From assembly GCA_009774145.1 (NCBI GenBank), contig VSND01000024.1, forward strand, positions 1 through 58,177: a stretch of 58,177 bases of DNA, read 5' to 3'. The stretch comes from Lachnospiraceae bacterium. GTDB lineage: Bacteria; Bacillota; Clostridia; Lachnospirales; Lachnospiraceae. Made by a program: the position numbers and the translations under genes. This document shows positions 7,945 to 16,312 of the stretch, one piece after another. The stretch's first letter is position 1. Every line of letters begins with the position of its first letter. The notes under the pieces are model-generated. The model was not told the origin of the DNA. It did no database searches and worked only from the letters and a program-made list of their open reading frames with translations.

Positions 7945-9828
7945 CTACAGCTTCTTTACAAATAACGCCCGAATCGCATTCAGAACCGCCAGAATCATGA
8001 CGCCCACATCTGCAAACACGGCCAGCCACATATTGGCGATGCCCAGCGCACCCAGCAGAAGACAGATCGCCTTAATACCGATGGCAAACCAGATATTTTC
8101 ATAGACAATCCGCAGACATTTCCGTGAAATCCGGACTGCCTTGGCGATCTTCAGAGGATCGTCATCCATCAGTACCACATCTGCCGCCTCGATCGCCGCA
8201 TCCGAACCCATGGCGCCCATGGCGATGCCGATATCTGCCCGGGAGAGCACCGGCGCATCATTGATACCGTCTCCCACAAACGCCAGCTTTTCCTTCTCGT
8301 TCTTCTTTTCCAGCAGCTCCTCGACCTTCTGTACTTTCCCTTCCGGGAGAAGCTCGCTGTACACTTCATCGATTCCCAGTTCCGCCGCAACCTGGCGTGC
8401 CACTGCATCCGTGTCGCCGGTCAGCATGACCGTGCGGTTCACTCCCGCAGATTTCAGGGCAGCCACTGCCTCTTTTGCATGAGACTTGATCCGGTCGGAG
8501 ATCACAATATGCCCAGCATAGACTCCGTCGATGACCATATGAACAATGGTTCCGGTATGATGGCAGTCTTTATACTCCACCTGCAGGCGCTTCATCAGCT
8601 TCCCGTTGCCTGCCGCCACCATATGGCCGTCTACCCGTGCGGTCACGCCGTTGCCGCTGATTTCCTGAATATCCGACACCCTGGTCCGGTCAATGGGCTT
8701 TCCGTACGCCTGCTGCAGGCTTTTGCTGATGGGATGAGAGGAAGCGCTCTCTGCAAGGGCTGCATATTCCAGCAGCTTTTCCTGTTCCATCTCATTGTGG
8801 TGAACCGCATTGACTTCAAAGACTCCTTCCGTCAGCGTACCGGTCTTGTCAAATACCACACATCTGGTCCGGGACATGGTCTCCAGGTAATTGGACCCTT
8901 TGACCAGAACTCCTGCATTGCCGGCTCCTCCGATTCCCGCAAAAAAACTCAGCGGAATGCTGACCACCAGCGCACAGGGACAGCTGATAACCAGGAAAGT
9001 CAGTGCACGGTAGATCCAGTCTCCAAAATCCGCCGGAAGCCCCAGCATGAACATCCGCACCAGAGGCGGCAGAAAGGCAAGCGCCAGGGCGCTGCAGCAG
9101 ACCAGCGGCGTGTAGACTCTTGCAAATTTTGAGATAAAATTCTCGGACTTTGACTTTCTGGAACTGGCATTTTCCACCAGATCCAGAATCCGGGACACGG
9201 TGGATTCTCCAAATTCCTTCGTTGTCCGGATCTTCAGAACGCCGGTCATATTGATGCATCCGCTGATGACTTCCTCTCCGGCTCCGATGTTCCGGGGAAC
9301 GCTTTCGCCGGTCAGCGCACTGGTATTCAGGCTGGAACTGCCCTCTGCGACCACGCCGTCAATGGGGACCTTTTCGCCCGGCTGCACCACAATGACGCTT
9401 CCGATCTCCACCTCATCCGGATCCACCTGCACAAGGCTCCCGTCCTGCTCCACATTGGCATAATCCGGACGGATATCCATCAGTTCGCTGATATTCCGGC
9501 GGCTTTTGCCCACCGCATAGCTCTGGAACCACTCTCCGATCTGGTAGAAGAGCATGACGGCAATCGCTTCTGTATAATCTCCATCCCTGGATACCGCCAG
9601 CGCCATGGCTCCGATCGTCGCCACTGCCATCAGAAAGCTTTCATCGAACACCTGCCGGTTCTTTATCCCCTTCCACGCTTTGATCAGGATGTCGTATCCA
9701 ATGATCAGATACGGAACCAGATACAGGGCAAACCGCAGCATACCTGTCACCGGAATAAAGTTCATGGCGATCATCAAACATGCTGCCAGAAGGATCCGGA
9801 TCAGCATCTTTTTCTGTTTTTTATTCAT
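7945..9828 (-). CDS. cadA: heavy-metal-translocating P1B-type ATPase (Cd/Zn/Pb type)
   Basis: An inner-membrane pump that exports divalent soft metals at the cost of ATP. The 627 residues show the TGES actuator motif, SCPCAL in the metal-binding transmembrane helix (CPC, typical of Cu or Cd/Zn pumps), the phosphorylation motif DKTGTLT, the P1B-specific SHP motif, and GDGINDAP. The C-terminal helix pair with a conserved Lys/Asp (GIKAICLL, FADVGVMIL) favours Zn/Cd over Cu. There is no N-terminal metal-binding domain; instead a separate HMA protein is encoded 145 bp upstream. A terminator follows. Confidence 0.9.
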   Translation of the reverse strand: MNKKQKKMLIRILLAACLMIAMNFIPVTGMLRFALYLVPYLIIGYDILIKAWKGIKNRQVFDESFLMAVATIGAMALAVSRDGDYTEAIAVMLFYQIGEWFQSYAVGKSRRNISELMDIRPDYANVEQDGSLVQVDPDEVEIGSVIVVQPGEKVPIDGVVAEGSSSLNTSALTGESVPRNIGAGEEVISGCINMTGVLKIRTTKEFGESTVSRILDLVENASSRKSKSENFISKFARVYTPLVCCSALALAFLPPLVRMFMLGLPADFGDWIYRALTFLVISCPCALVVSIPLSFFAGIGGAGNAGVLVKGSNYLETMSRTRCVVFDKTGTLTEGVFEVNAVHHNEMEQEKLLEYAALAESASSHPISKSLQQAYGKPIDRTRVSDIQEISGNGVTARVDGHMVAAGNGKLMKRLQVEYKDCHHTGTIVHMVIDGVYAGHIVISDRIKSHAKEAVAALKSAGVNRTVMLTGDTDAVARQVAAELGIDEVYSELLPEGKVQKVEELLEKKNEKEKLAFVGDGINDAPVLSRADIGIAMGAMGSDAAIEAADVVLMDDDPLKIAKAVRISRKCLRIVYENIWFAIGIKAICLLLGALGIANMWLAVFADVGVMILAVLNAIRALFVKKL

Positions 9829-9973
9829 CCGTTACACTCCTCTTTTTTTACTTGCCTGGTAAAAACACTGCTGCCAATGCTTCGCCTGCTGCACAGCGGC
9901 CTGTCCCGTTCTCATGAAAGGGCGCCGTCTCCAACAGATGCAGGCACTGTGCCATAAACCCGATGCCTCAGGA

Positions 9974-10192
9974 TCAGATAAATACCTCGCAGTCATCCTC
10001 AACCTTTTTACAGTTGGCGCGGACCTCCTGCATGACCGCCTTCGGATCCTGTCCCTCTTCAAACTCCACGCTCATCTTCAGGGTCATGAAATTCACGGTC
10101 GCATCCTTGACGCCTGCGGTCTTCCTGGCAGCATCCTCCATCTTATTGGCGCAGTTTGCACAGTCCACTTCAATCTTGTAAGTCTTTTTCAT
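9974..10192 (-). CDS. stand-alone HMA heavy-metal-binding protein
   Basis: A 72-residue ferredoxin-like metal-binding domain with the motif DCANCANKM (CxxC-type) after the first strand and full-length HMA secondary structure. It starts after AAGGAGAGC. It lies directly before the P-type ATPase, which lacks this domain, so it probably hands metal to the pump or senses it. The 145 bp between them contain no convincing gene. Confidence 0.88.
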   Translation of the reverse strand: MKKTYKIEVDCANCANKMEDAARKTAGVKDATVNFMTLKMSVEFEEGQDPKAVMQEVRANCKKVEDDCEVFI

Positions 10193-10214
10193 GTTCCAGC
10201 TCTCCTTTTCTCTT

Positions 10215-10254
10215 CAATAATTAAGCAAATATTTAATTGTTTATCTATATTATA
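10215..10254 (-). promoter_or_regulatory. ArsR/SmtB-type operator and -10 box of the HMA-cadA operon
   Basis: An AT-rich imperfect dyad, CAATAATTAA and TATTTAATTG, lies between a TATAAT box (plus-strand ATTATA at 10249-10254) and the HMA start. This is the usual look of a CadC/SmtB operator; the ArsR protein at 11555 is the likely ligand. Confidence 0.55.
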
Positions 10255-10486
10255 CACAGATTTCTTTAAAATGCAATACTTTTTTACTTAATTTCTATAT
10301 GATTGCACCGGTTTACTATTTTTGCATATTTTTAAAGCCGGAAAAATATAGTACTCAATTATTTTAATCAGGGAGCATTTTTTTACGGTTTCGGGCTCTC
10401 CCACAAAACTGCTGGATATTATAATTCATAACCAATTCACAAAAACGCCCCTGCATATCAGCACATGGCACATCGTTTGTCATCCT
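10255..10486. other. AT-rich gap between the metal operon and the toxin gene
   Basis: Upstream region of the HMA-cadA operon and tail of the toxin-antitoxin operon. No gene is visible. Confidence 0.3.
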
Positions 10487-10753
10487 CTAATTGTAATGTC
10501 CCCTGCACGCGATAATCACTACCGTTTCTTTCTCAACCGCATAGATAATTCTGTGTTTGTCATTGATACGGCGGCTCCAAAAGCCGCTCAAATTCTCTTT
10601 CAGCGGCTCCGGTTTACCGATCCCCTCAAACGGACTTCGCCGTATGTCTTTTATCAAAGCGTTGATACGCTTCAAGACAGCTTTGTTGGTCTGCTGCCAC
10701 TGGCAGTATTCTTCCCATGCGTCAAAATCCCATTGTATCCGTTTTATCTGCAT
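10487..10753 (-). CDS. yoeB: RelE/YoeB-family mRNA interferase toxin
   Basis: An 88-residue toxin of the Txe/YoeB group, which cleaves mRNA in the ribosomal A site. Family marks are the opening QIKRIQWDFDAWEEYCQW, the central IKDIRRSPFEGIGKPEPLK and the C-terminal SRRINDKHRIIY with the catalytic Arg/His/Tyr region near the end (ACRGHYN). The start at 10753 follows GGGGG and overlaps the antitoxin gene by 32 bp, the usual coupled arrangement. Confidence 0.9.
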   Translation of the reverse strand: MQIKRIQWDFDAWEEYCQWQQTNKAVLKRINALIKDIRRSPFEGIGKPEPLKENLSGFWSRRINDKHRIIYAVEKETVVIIACRGHYN

Positions 10754-11027
10754 AAGCCCCCTGTTCCTCAATCAGTTCATGTTCCGCCAGTTTCAGCCGA
10801 CCTGCCCGGTAATCTTCCATTTTCTTTTCCAGATAGCGAATATTGCTTTCGCTGTAGAAAGGATCCGGGTCTGCGGTGATTTCAAAGGGGATTCTTCTTT
10901 CCTGTGCCACTTTCGTACAGAAAATCGTGATTGCCGTGGTAAGGTTCATTCCCATTTTCCGGCAGATTTCTTCTACGGATTCTTTCAGTTCTGCGTCCAT
11001 GCGGAAATTTACGCTTGTCTGTGCCAT
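10722..11027 (-). CDS. relB: RelB/DinJ-family antitoxin
   Basis: A 101-residue antitoxin with an N-terminal ribbon-helix-helix (QTSVNFRMDAELKESVEEIC, then MGMNLTTAITIF) and a C-terminal toxin-wrapping tail. It binds its own operator and neutralises the downstream YoeB-like toxin. AAGGAGGTG lies 6 bases before the ATG at 11027. It is first in the operon, as in most RelB systems. Confidence 0.9.
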   Translation of the reverse strand: MAQTSVNFRMDAELKESVEEICRKMGMNLTTAITIFCTKVAQERRIPFEITADPDPFYSESNIRYLEKKMEDYRAGRLKLAEHELIEEQGAYADKTDTMGF

Positions 11028-11055
11028 AAGATGCACCTCCTTCTCGTCTACCTGT

Positions 11056-11098
11056 ATTATATCGTGTTTCAGATATTTGTAAAGTAATTTCTTTACAA
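11056..11098 (-). promoter_or_regulatory. promoter and operator of the relB-yoeB operon
   Basis: On the minus strand TTTACA and TATAAT are 16 bp apart. The -35 box is buried in an inverted repeat TTGTAAAG-N6-CTTTACAA (11077-11098), a good autoregulatory operator for the RelB dimer. A further TGTAAAGAAA half-site lies just upstream. Confidence 0.65.
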
Positions 11099-11171
11099 TT
11101 TTACGTATTTTCTTTACATATTTTCTGTTTTTGGTGTATTATTATGCAAAACATGCGTGTCCCTCTTCCAC

Positions 11172-11200
11172 TTGACAATACGTAAAATACGTATTATAAT
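11172..11200 (+). promoter_or_regulatory. consensus promoter left in front of the hicB remnant
   Basis: TTGACA (11172-11177), 17 bp, TATAAT (11195-11200): a perfect match. ATACGTA is repeated within it (ATACGTAAAATACGTAT), suggesting an operator. No intact gene lies downstream. Confidence 0.65.
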
Positions 11201-11244
11201 ACGCAAACAGCGCTTTTGTCAATATGATTCTGGTGGATATGCAC

Positions 11245-11340
11245 GACAAACGCATGAATGAATAAACTAATCAATATTGGAGTTCCGAAAAACGGCTCCT
11301 GAATGTCATTATTAACAAATTGTTCATTCATGCGTTTGTC
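11245..11340. repeat. 18-bp perfect inverted repeat around 60 bp
   Basis: GACAAACGCATGAATGAA (11245-11262) is matched by its complement at 11323-11340. GGTGGATATG occurs at both outer flanks. The segment interrupts the space between the promoter and the hicB remnant and may be a small insertion or rearrangement scar. Confidence 0.6.
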
Positions 11341-11344
11341 CAGG

Positions 11345-11497
11345 GTGGATATGACGGAATATGCAAAGCAGCACAGTGACAAAGCTGTAAAGAAAACTTT
11401 AAGTATTCCCATGTGGCTTAATACTCTCTGTGAAGAAAGAAGCATCAACTTCTCCAAAGTACTGCAGGAAGCTCTTCTTGCAAAAGTACAGTCATAA
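11345..11497 (+). pseudogene. hicB: C-terminal remnant of a HicB-family antitoxin
   Basis: The segment VDMTEYAKQHSDKAVKKTL followed by SIPMWLN and INFSKVLQEAL is the C-terminal ribbon-helix-helix part of HicB antitoxins of clostridia. The N-terminal HicB fold and the partner toxin hicA are missing. The upstream inverted repeat marks where the rest was lost. Confidence 0.65.
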
Positions 11498-11554
11498 TCA
11501 GGAATCCGCCAACATCAAAGAAAAACAATAATATATGGAAAGGAGAAGAATCTG

Positions 11555-11920
11555 TTGAACAACATCTCACTGCCCCATGACCATGGGGCTACTCTGGAAA
11601 AGCATATGGATTCTATTCCGAAAACGGATGATTTTCAGACATTATCAGACATCTTCCGGCTGCTGGGAGACGGCAGCCGGCTGCGCATCTTCTGGATCCT
11701 GTGCCACTGCGAGGAATGCGTCATCAACATCTCTGCCATGATGGACATGAGCAGTCCGGCAGTATCCCATCATCTGAAGGCGCTGAAAGCCGCCAGACTG
11801 ATCGTAAGCCGCAGAGACGGAAAGGAAGTATACTATCAGGCAGCCGACACCGAACAGGCATCCTTTCTTCATCATATGATCGAAGAACTTCTTGAGATCA
11901 CCTGTCCGGGCTCCTGCTAA
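11555..11920 (+). CDS. ArsR/SmtB-family metal-responsive repressor
   Basis: A 121-residue winged-helix repressor: LSDIFRLLGDGSRLRIFWIL opens the DNA-binding domain, CHCEECVINIS resembles the ELCVCDL metal site of CadC/ArsR, and SSPAVSHHLKALKAARLI is the recognition helix-turn-helix. It begins His-rich (PHDHG) and ends TCPGSC. The start is TTG, 6 bases after AAGGAGAAG; no ATG fits. It probably controls the HMA-cadA operon 1.4 kb away, whose promoter carries a matching operator; the toxin-antitoxin genes between them look inserted. Confidence 0.87.
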   Translation: MNNISLPHDHGATLEKHMDSIPKTDDFQTLSDIFRLLGDGSRLRIFWILCHCEECVINISAMMDMSSPAVSHHLKALKAARLIVSRRDGKEVYYQAADTEQASFLHHMIEELLEITCPGSC

Positions 11921-11946
11921 GACAGACGGCTGTCGGTTTTCCGTAT

Positions 11947-13515
11947 TCACTCATCCGGGTGGTATGGAAAACGGCATCCGACTGTGTAGATCGGTATGGA
12001 ATACAGGTCCTTTCTAATACCTCCTCTGGTCTTCCCTGCCAGATATCCTTCATCCACCATATGATGTTCCAGGTAGATCTGAAGCGATACCGGCTCATCA
12101 GAGTCTGTTGTCTTGATCTCGATTCCATACTTCCTGTCTTCCCTGTCAACTACCATAAAATCCAGTTCATACTCCTGATACACCGAGCAGCAGGGTTTAT
12201 CTCCTTTTACCAGATCCGACTGATATACCCGGTACAATTCCGTATAGGCAAAATTTTCCGTCAGAATTCCTGTAACCGTCCGGTTATCCACGGGCGTCAG
12301 TCCCGCTATGCAGTTTGCAATGCCGCAGTCCATAAAATAGAATCTCCGTTCATTCAGCAGTTCTGACACTTTTCCCTGATGATACAGGTCACACCCGCCA
12401 AGAATCCCGGAATATTTCAGCCAGCTGACTGCACGGTTGACCTCATTTCTGCTTACATTTTCTTTGGTGGCATCCTTCACAAATTCTGTTACTTTCTGTA
12501 TATCCTTCGAAGAAGTCCCCTTTTTTTCATATGCCATCATGGTAAATGCCGCTTTGTACACATTTTCAAAAACCAGCCTGCATTTATCATCTGCAAAATA
12601 AGCAGCCGATTCTTCTGTAAAGATCTGTATCAGTTTTTTCAGAAGTTCCAGACAGTTTTCTTTCTTTCCGCTTTTTCTGTATTCATCAACCACAGCCGGA
12701 TAACCGCCGATCTGGATATAGATCTGATAAAGTTCATATAATTTTTGATCATCTTCTGTACGCCCCCTGCCGGACAGGCTGATTGAAAGCAGCAGCTCCC
12801 TGCATCCAAATGCATCACAGAATTCCGTAAATGACAAAGGCAGCATTTCCAGATTCCATACATTGCCTGCCGGTCTGAAATAACGGGAATTAATAGTTTT
12901 CCCCAGATAACTTCCGGTCACGATCACATGGCACCTCAGACCATCCTGCATCTGCCGTATCAGATTGTATATGGAGACGCTTTCCTGTATCTCATCCAGA
13001 ACGATCACCGCATCCGGGGAATCCACAAATTCCACCATCCGGTTCTGTCTGCAGAAACCGGCAAATACAAAGGCCATATTCATCGTACCCTGCATGCAAT
13101 GTTCCAGATCTGTGCGCAGCCGATCGACAGACAGGTCTATATACAGGATATTTTCATAGTTTTTATAGATAAATTTCCTGATCTCCGTTGTCTTCCCGGT
13201 CTGTCTCGCTCCCGACAGATACAGCACATAATCGCTCTTATGTATCCTCCAGTTTTCAAACTGTTCCTGTATCTCTCTTGACAGACTGTTCTGAGAGGTG
13301 ATCTCATGGTATCTGTCCTGATTGATCCGACGCAGCGTTACAACAGGCAGCGGATCCTGAACAGACTTTAACCTGTTATCACCATCCTCTGCCAGATTGT
13401 CGATCACATTCTGGTTTGCCCTTGCCTCTTCCGCCGCCACAAACCTGCCGTCGATCACAAATCCAATGATTTTATCTTCCGAATTCTTCACCTGAGCAGT
13501 GGCTTTCATGCGCAT
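11947..13515 (-). CDS. AAA ATPase with C-terminal DUF4143 nuclease-like domain
   Basis: A 522-residue protein of the widespread AAA_14-DUF4143 family. Walker A is SGARQTGKTTE near residue 103, Walker B AVIVLDEIQES near residue 170, and the C-terminal part ends in a PD-(D/E)XK-like pattern (ELDFMVVD, then YGIEIKT). The family occurs in many copies in gut Firmicutes; its biological role is not established. An extra N-terminal 80 residues precede the ATPase. Start may be the ATG at 13515 or 13509 (the second has better spacing from AGAGG). Transcribed alone; weak hairpin GACAG-CTGTC (11922-11936) lies between it and arsR. Confidence 0.8.
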   Translation of the reverse strand: MRMKATAQVKNSEDKIIGFVIDGRFVAAEEARANQNVIDNLAEDGDNRLKSVQDPLPVVTLRRINQDRYHEITSQNSLSREIQEQFENWRIHKSDYVLYLSGARQTGKTTEIRKFIYKNYENILYIDLSVDRLRTDLEHCMQGTMNMAFVFAGFCRQNRMVEFVDSPDAVIVLDEIQESVSIYNLIRQMQDGLRCHVIVTGSYLGKTINSRYFRPAGNVWNLEMLPLSFTEFCDAFGCRELLLSISLSGRGRTEDDQKLYELYQIYIQIGGYPAVVDEYRKSGKKENCLELLKKLIQIFTEESAAYFADDKCRLVFENVYKAAFTMMAYEKKGTSSKDIQKVTEFVKDATKENVSRNEVNRAVSWLKYSGILGGCDLYHQGKVSELLNERRFYFMDCGIANCIAGLTPVDNRTVTGILTENFAYTELYRVYQSDLVKGDKPCCSVYQEYELDFMVVDREDRKYGIEIKTTDSDEPVSLQIYLEHHMVDEGYLAGKTRGGIRKDLYSIPIYTVGCRFPYHPDE

Positions 13516-13647
13516 TTCCCTCTTTATTTCGTATGATAGACTACCTCATTATACTAAACAATCATGACGTTTTCAACTTTTCCGGACGTTCTGTCAGAAA
13601 ATAAGAGGAGCCGCTGCAAAAGAAGATAAAATACCGATCACTGACTC

Positions 13648-13992
13648 CTATTCAAATAAATATCCATATTCCGGAAGCTGTTCCATATATGGTTTCAGTT
13701 CCTTCCCGATCTCATCGCGTTCCTGGGGCGACAATTCACAGGCATCGTGATCCTTCCCCATAATCTCCAGCGCCTTCTGGACGATCTCACCGACCAGATA
13801 CCGGCAGAGACTCTCCGCATCTGTGACCACCCGGTTCTCCACGATCTCTGAAGTTTTGCTGTCAATCAGCATCAGGACATATCCCAGCTTATCCGACCAG
13901 AGCAGCTCCATATAGGGACTGGCCTGTATGTACTCTTCGAATACCCCCCTGACCTTCTCGATCGCTTCCTTTTTCTCCGCCTTTTGCATCAT
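13648..13992 (-). CDS. small hypothetical protein
   Basis: A 114-residue acidic soluble protein I do not recognise. The body is helical with a central strand (KLGYVLMLID) and a Pro-ending tail. AGGAGG lies 8 to 11 bases before a double ATG, so the gene looks real. It sits between two ATPase-nuclease genes transcribed the same way, but 130-150 bp from each, so no operon link is clear. Confidence 0.6.
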   Translation of the reverse strand: MMQKAEKKEAIEKVRGVFEEYIQASPYMELLWSDKLGYVLMLIDSKTSEIVENRVVTDAESLCRYLVGEIVQKALEIMGKDHDACELSPQERDEIGKELKPYMEQLPEYGYLFE

Positions 13993-14148
13993 AACTTCTT
14001 CCTCCTGTTCTTACCTGAAAATAGAAATATTTTTCATTGTCCAGAGCTTCAGCGAGATGATCCGTTCTGAACGTTTATCAATATTTTACCACAGGAGGGT
14101 ATCCAATTTATTTATGGAATTACTGGATCTTTTGCCTGTATGGCCGGC

Positions 14149-15669
14149 TCAAAGGCATTCCTTACATTTAACCAGACAGCGTTTTTTATAAAAAGCAACC
14201 CCATAGCAGATCACTCTGGAATAGTCGTCCTGAAATACCTCCCCATACATCCGGTCATCAATCTGCGCAACTGCTTCCTCACAGGATTTCTGCAGCCCTT
14301 CCTGCGACCCTGCATATTTGATCTCAAATACTGCCGCACGGTCTCCGGAATAGTCCTGAACGACAATGTCGCTGCGCCCCTCTCCATGCTCCCGGTTCGA
14401 TTCTACCGCATATCCTGCTCCTGCAAATATCCCGGCAAAAAATGCATGGTAAAAATCTTCGCGGATCTCCCGATTGGGAATGCCGAGAGCCACACAGTCC
14501 TCCGGCAGCGGACTTTGTAGCCGTTCCTCCCGGACAGGCGTCAAATAGCCGGTCAGATACAGCATGCTCCAGAGATTCGCTTCCGAGGACAGCAGATCCT
14601 GATACGTCAGGTCTTCCTCCACCCTCTCAACCACATATCCTCCAGAAAGCAGCGTTTCCAGTTTTTTGGTTATGGTGTCACCCGCAACATCGATAAATGA
14701 ACGGATGATCCCGTTATCACTGGAATTTTTCCAGTAACCGGCCGGCTTTGCCCCGGGATCCAGCATGAGCCGTTCCACATGGTTCATCACGTCCCAAGGA
14801 CAGTACACGTCAAAATCTCCAAAATGATACCCGTCATACCATTCCTTTATCACCTCTGTATCATCTGTCAGCCCTGTATCTCTTAAAAGCTGATTCACTT
14901 CCTCCTGGGTGAAACCAAAATACTCATGCAGTCTGGTACCTGAAATCGTATCCGGCACAAAATTATTGGTTCCGGTAAATATACTTTCCTTCGCAATTCT
15001 TAAACATCCGGTAATAACCGCAAATTTCAATGCGCCATTATCCTTAACCGCCTGCATGATCCCTTTCATGACGTCCAGCATCTCTCTGTAATATCCATTG
15101 TCGCCCGCCTTCGCCAGCGGAACATCGTACTCGTCCATAAGCAGAATAACCGGTTTCCCATAATGCGCCTGCATCATTCTGGTCAGGTTCAGCAGGCTGT
15201 TTTCCAGCAGTCCCTGCGTTGTTTTCTGAGAAGCCACCTGACAGAACGTCTCCCTGCTGAACGGATCCAGCTTCTCACTGTCCATAAGATAGAGATGATC
15301 CTTATAGAGATCCGAAAAAACTGCCGCAAGTTTTTCATATGCTTTAGCAAAATCCAGTCCGTCGACACTTTTAAACGACAGAAATATGACCGGATACCGG
15401 TTCATCCATTTTTCACACAGGCTTTTCTCCCCGGCAATCGAAAGTCCCTCAAACAGCTCTCTGCTATCTTTCCGGATATCAAAAAATTCCGACAGCATAC
15501 TCATGCCCAGAGTCTTTCCGAACCTGCGCGGACGCGTAATCAGCGTAACCTGCCTTCCGTCTGTCCTCAGCAGTTCCCGGATCAGACCGCTCTTATCAAT
15601 ATAGTAATATCCATTTTCCCGGATATCCGCAAATCCCGATCGTCCAATCGGTATCTTTATCTCCTTCAT
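14149..15669 (-). CDS. AAA-ATPase-like protein with PD-(D/E)XK nuclease domain (DUF1703 type)
   Basis: A 506-residue member of the AAA-ATPase_like/DUF1703 family. The N-terminal signature FADIRENGYYYIDKSGLI is followed by Walker A in TRPRRFGKT and Walker B VILLMDEYDVPL. The C-terminal part carries the nuclease pattern GRSDIVVQD, then VFEIKYAG. Many gut Bacteroidetes and Firmicutes carry tens of copies; function is unknown, with mobile or defence roles suggested only by domain content. GAGGAG precedes the start by 9 bases. A paralog lies at 40239-41945. Confidence 0.85.
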   Translation of the reverse strand: MKEIKIPIGRSGFADIRENGYYYIDKSGLIRELLRTDGRQVTLITRPRRFGKTLGMSMLSEFFDIRKDSRELFEGLSIAGEKSLCEKWMNRYPVIFLSFKSVDGLDFAKAYEKLAAVFSDLYKDHLYLMDSEKLDPFSRETFCQVASQKTTQGLLENSLLNLTRMMQAHYGKPVILLMDEYDVPLAKAGDNGYYREMLDVMKGIMQAVKDNGALKFAVITGCLRIAKESIFTGTNNFVPDTISGTRLHEYFGFTQEEVNQLLRDTGLTDDTEVIKEWYDGYHFGDFDVYCPWDVMNHVERLMLDPGAKPAGYWKNSSDNGIIRSFIDVAGDTITKKLETLLSGGYVVERVEEDLTYQDLLSSEANLWSMLYLTGYLTPVREERLQSPLPEDCVALGIPNREIREDFYHAFFAGIFAGAGYAVESNREHGEGRSDIVVQDYSGDRAAVFEIKYAGSQEGLQKSCEEAVAQIDDRMYGEVFQDDYSRVICYGVAFYKKRCLVKCKECL

Positions 15670-15740
15670 GACTGAAAACTCCTCTGCTGCATAAACCCCT
15701 GTATCCCTGAAAAATCAGCCGCCATCCCTTGATACAGAAA

Positions 15741-15758
15741 ATATATATATATATATAT
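15741..15758. repeat. (AT)9 microsatellite
   Basis: Nine AT dinucleotides in the intergenic space before the TSCPD gene; a possible length-variable tract. Confidence 0.8.
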
Positions 15759-15939
15759 GATTTATGCTATCAAAAAGCGCCCTGTATTACAACAGATTTT
15801 TCATACAGCATACCCGTTTTGGTACATCCCAAAACACGCTCTGGTAAAATCTCCCGCCTTCTGCTATACTGTTCTTCATAAGAAGACAGGCCCACTTATC
15901 CGCTCCGAATAAGTGCTGCCGCAAAAGGAGGAAAAACCC

Positions 15940-16188
15940 ATGGTATATAAAACAAAAGGCACCTGTTCGCAGGCCATCGACGTAGAAGTTGAAAACGGCA
16001 TCATCACTTCCGTACAGTTTGTCGGCGGCTGTGCCGGCAACACAGCAGGAATCGCAAAGCTCGTCGTAGGCATGAATGCAGACGACGTCATCAGAAAACT
16101 GGAAGGAACGCCCTGCGGCATGCGCCCGACCTCATGTCCGGATCAGCTCGCAAAGGCATTAAAGCAGTTAACGGCTGCGCAGGCATAA
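15940..16188 (+). CDS. TSCPD domain protein (TIGR03905-like)
   Basis: An 82-residue protein matching the small TSCPD family: TKGTCSQAIDVEVENGII, VGGCAGNTAGIAKLV, and the name-giving PTSCPDQLAKAL near the C-terminus. Conserved cysteines suggest metal or cofactor binding, related to a domain in some ribonucleotide reductases and ribonucleotide-like enzymes; the role of the stand-alone form is unknown. The start at 15940 follows AGGAGG at 8 bases. A strong terminator follows. Confidence 0.88.
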   Translation: MVYKTKGTCSQAIDVEVENGIITSVQFVGGCAGNTAGIAKLVVGMNADDVIRKLEGTPCGMRPTSCPDQLAKALKQLTAAQA

Positions 16189-16248
16189 CCGGCCTTATAA
16201 CAGGCAGCCGGAATTTCACTTTCTCTGCCGGCCATTTCCTCTGGAAAA

Positions 16249-16287
16249 GGAGGCGGTATTTTTGACGATTGCCGCCTCCACTTTTTT
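16249..16287 (+). terminator. terminator after the TSCPD gene
   Basis: GGAGGCGG pairs with CCGCCTCC around a 15-nt loop, followed by TTTTTT. It may also serve the converging gene that ends at 16313. Confidence 0.8.
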
Positions 16288-16312
16288 GTGCCGGTTTTCG
16301 TATTTTCTGCAG

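Noticed and set aside
9835..9944. 35-codon frame (MAQCLHLLETAPFHENG) between the HMA gene and cadA
   Set aside because: Correct strand but no ribosome site and no family; too weak to call a gene.
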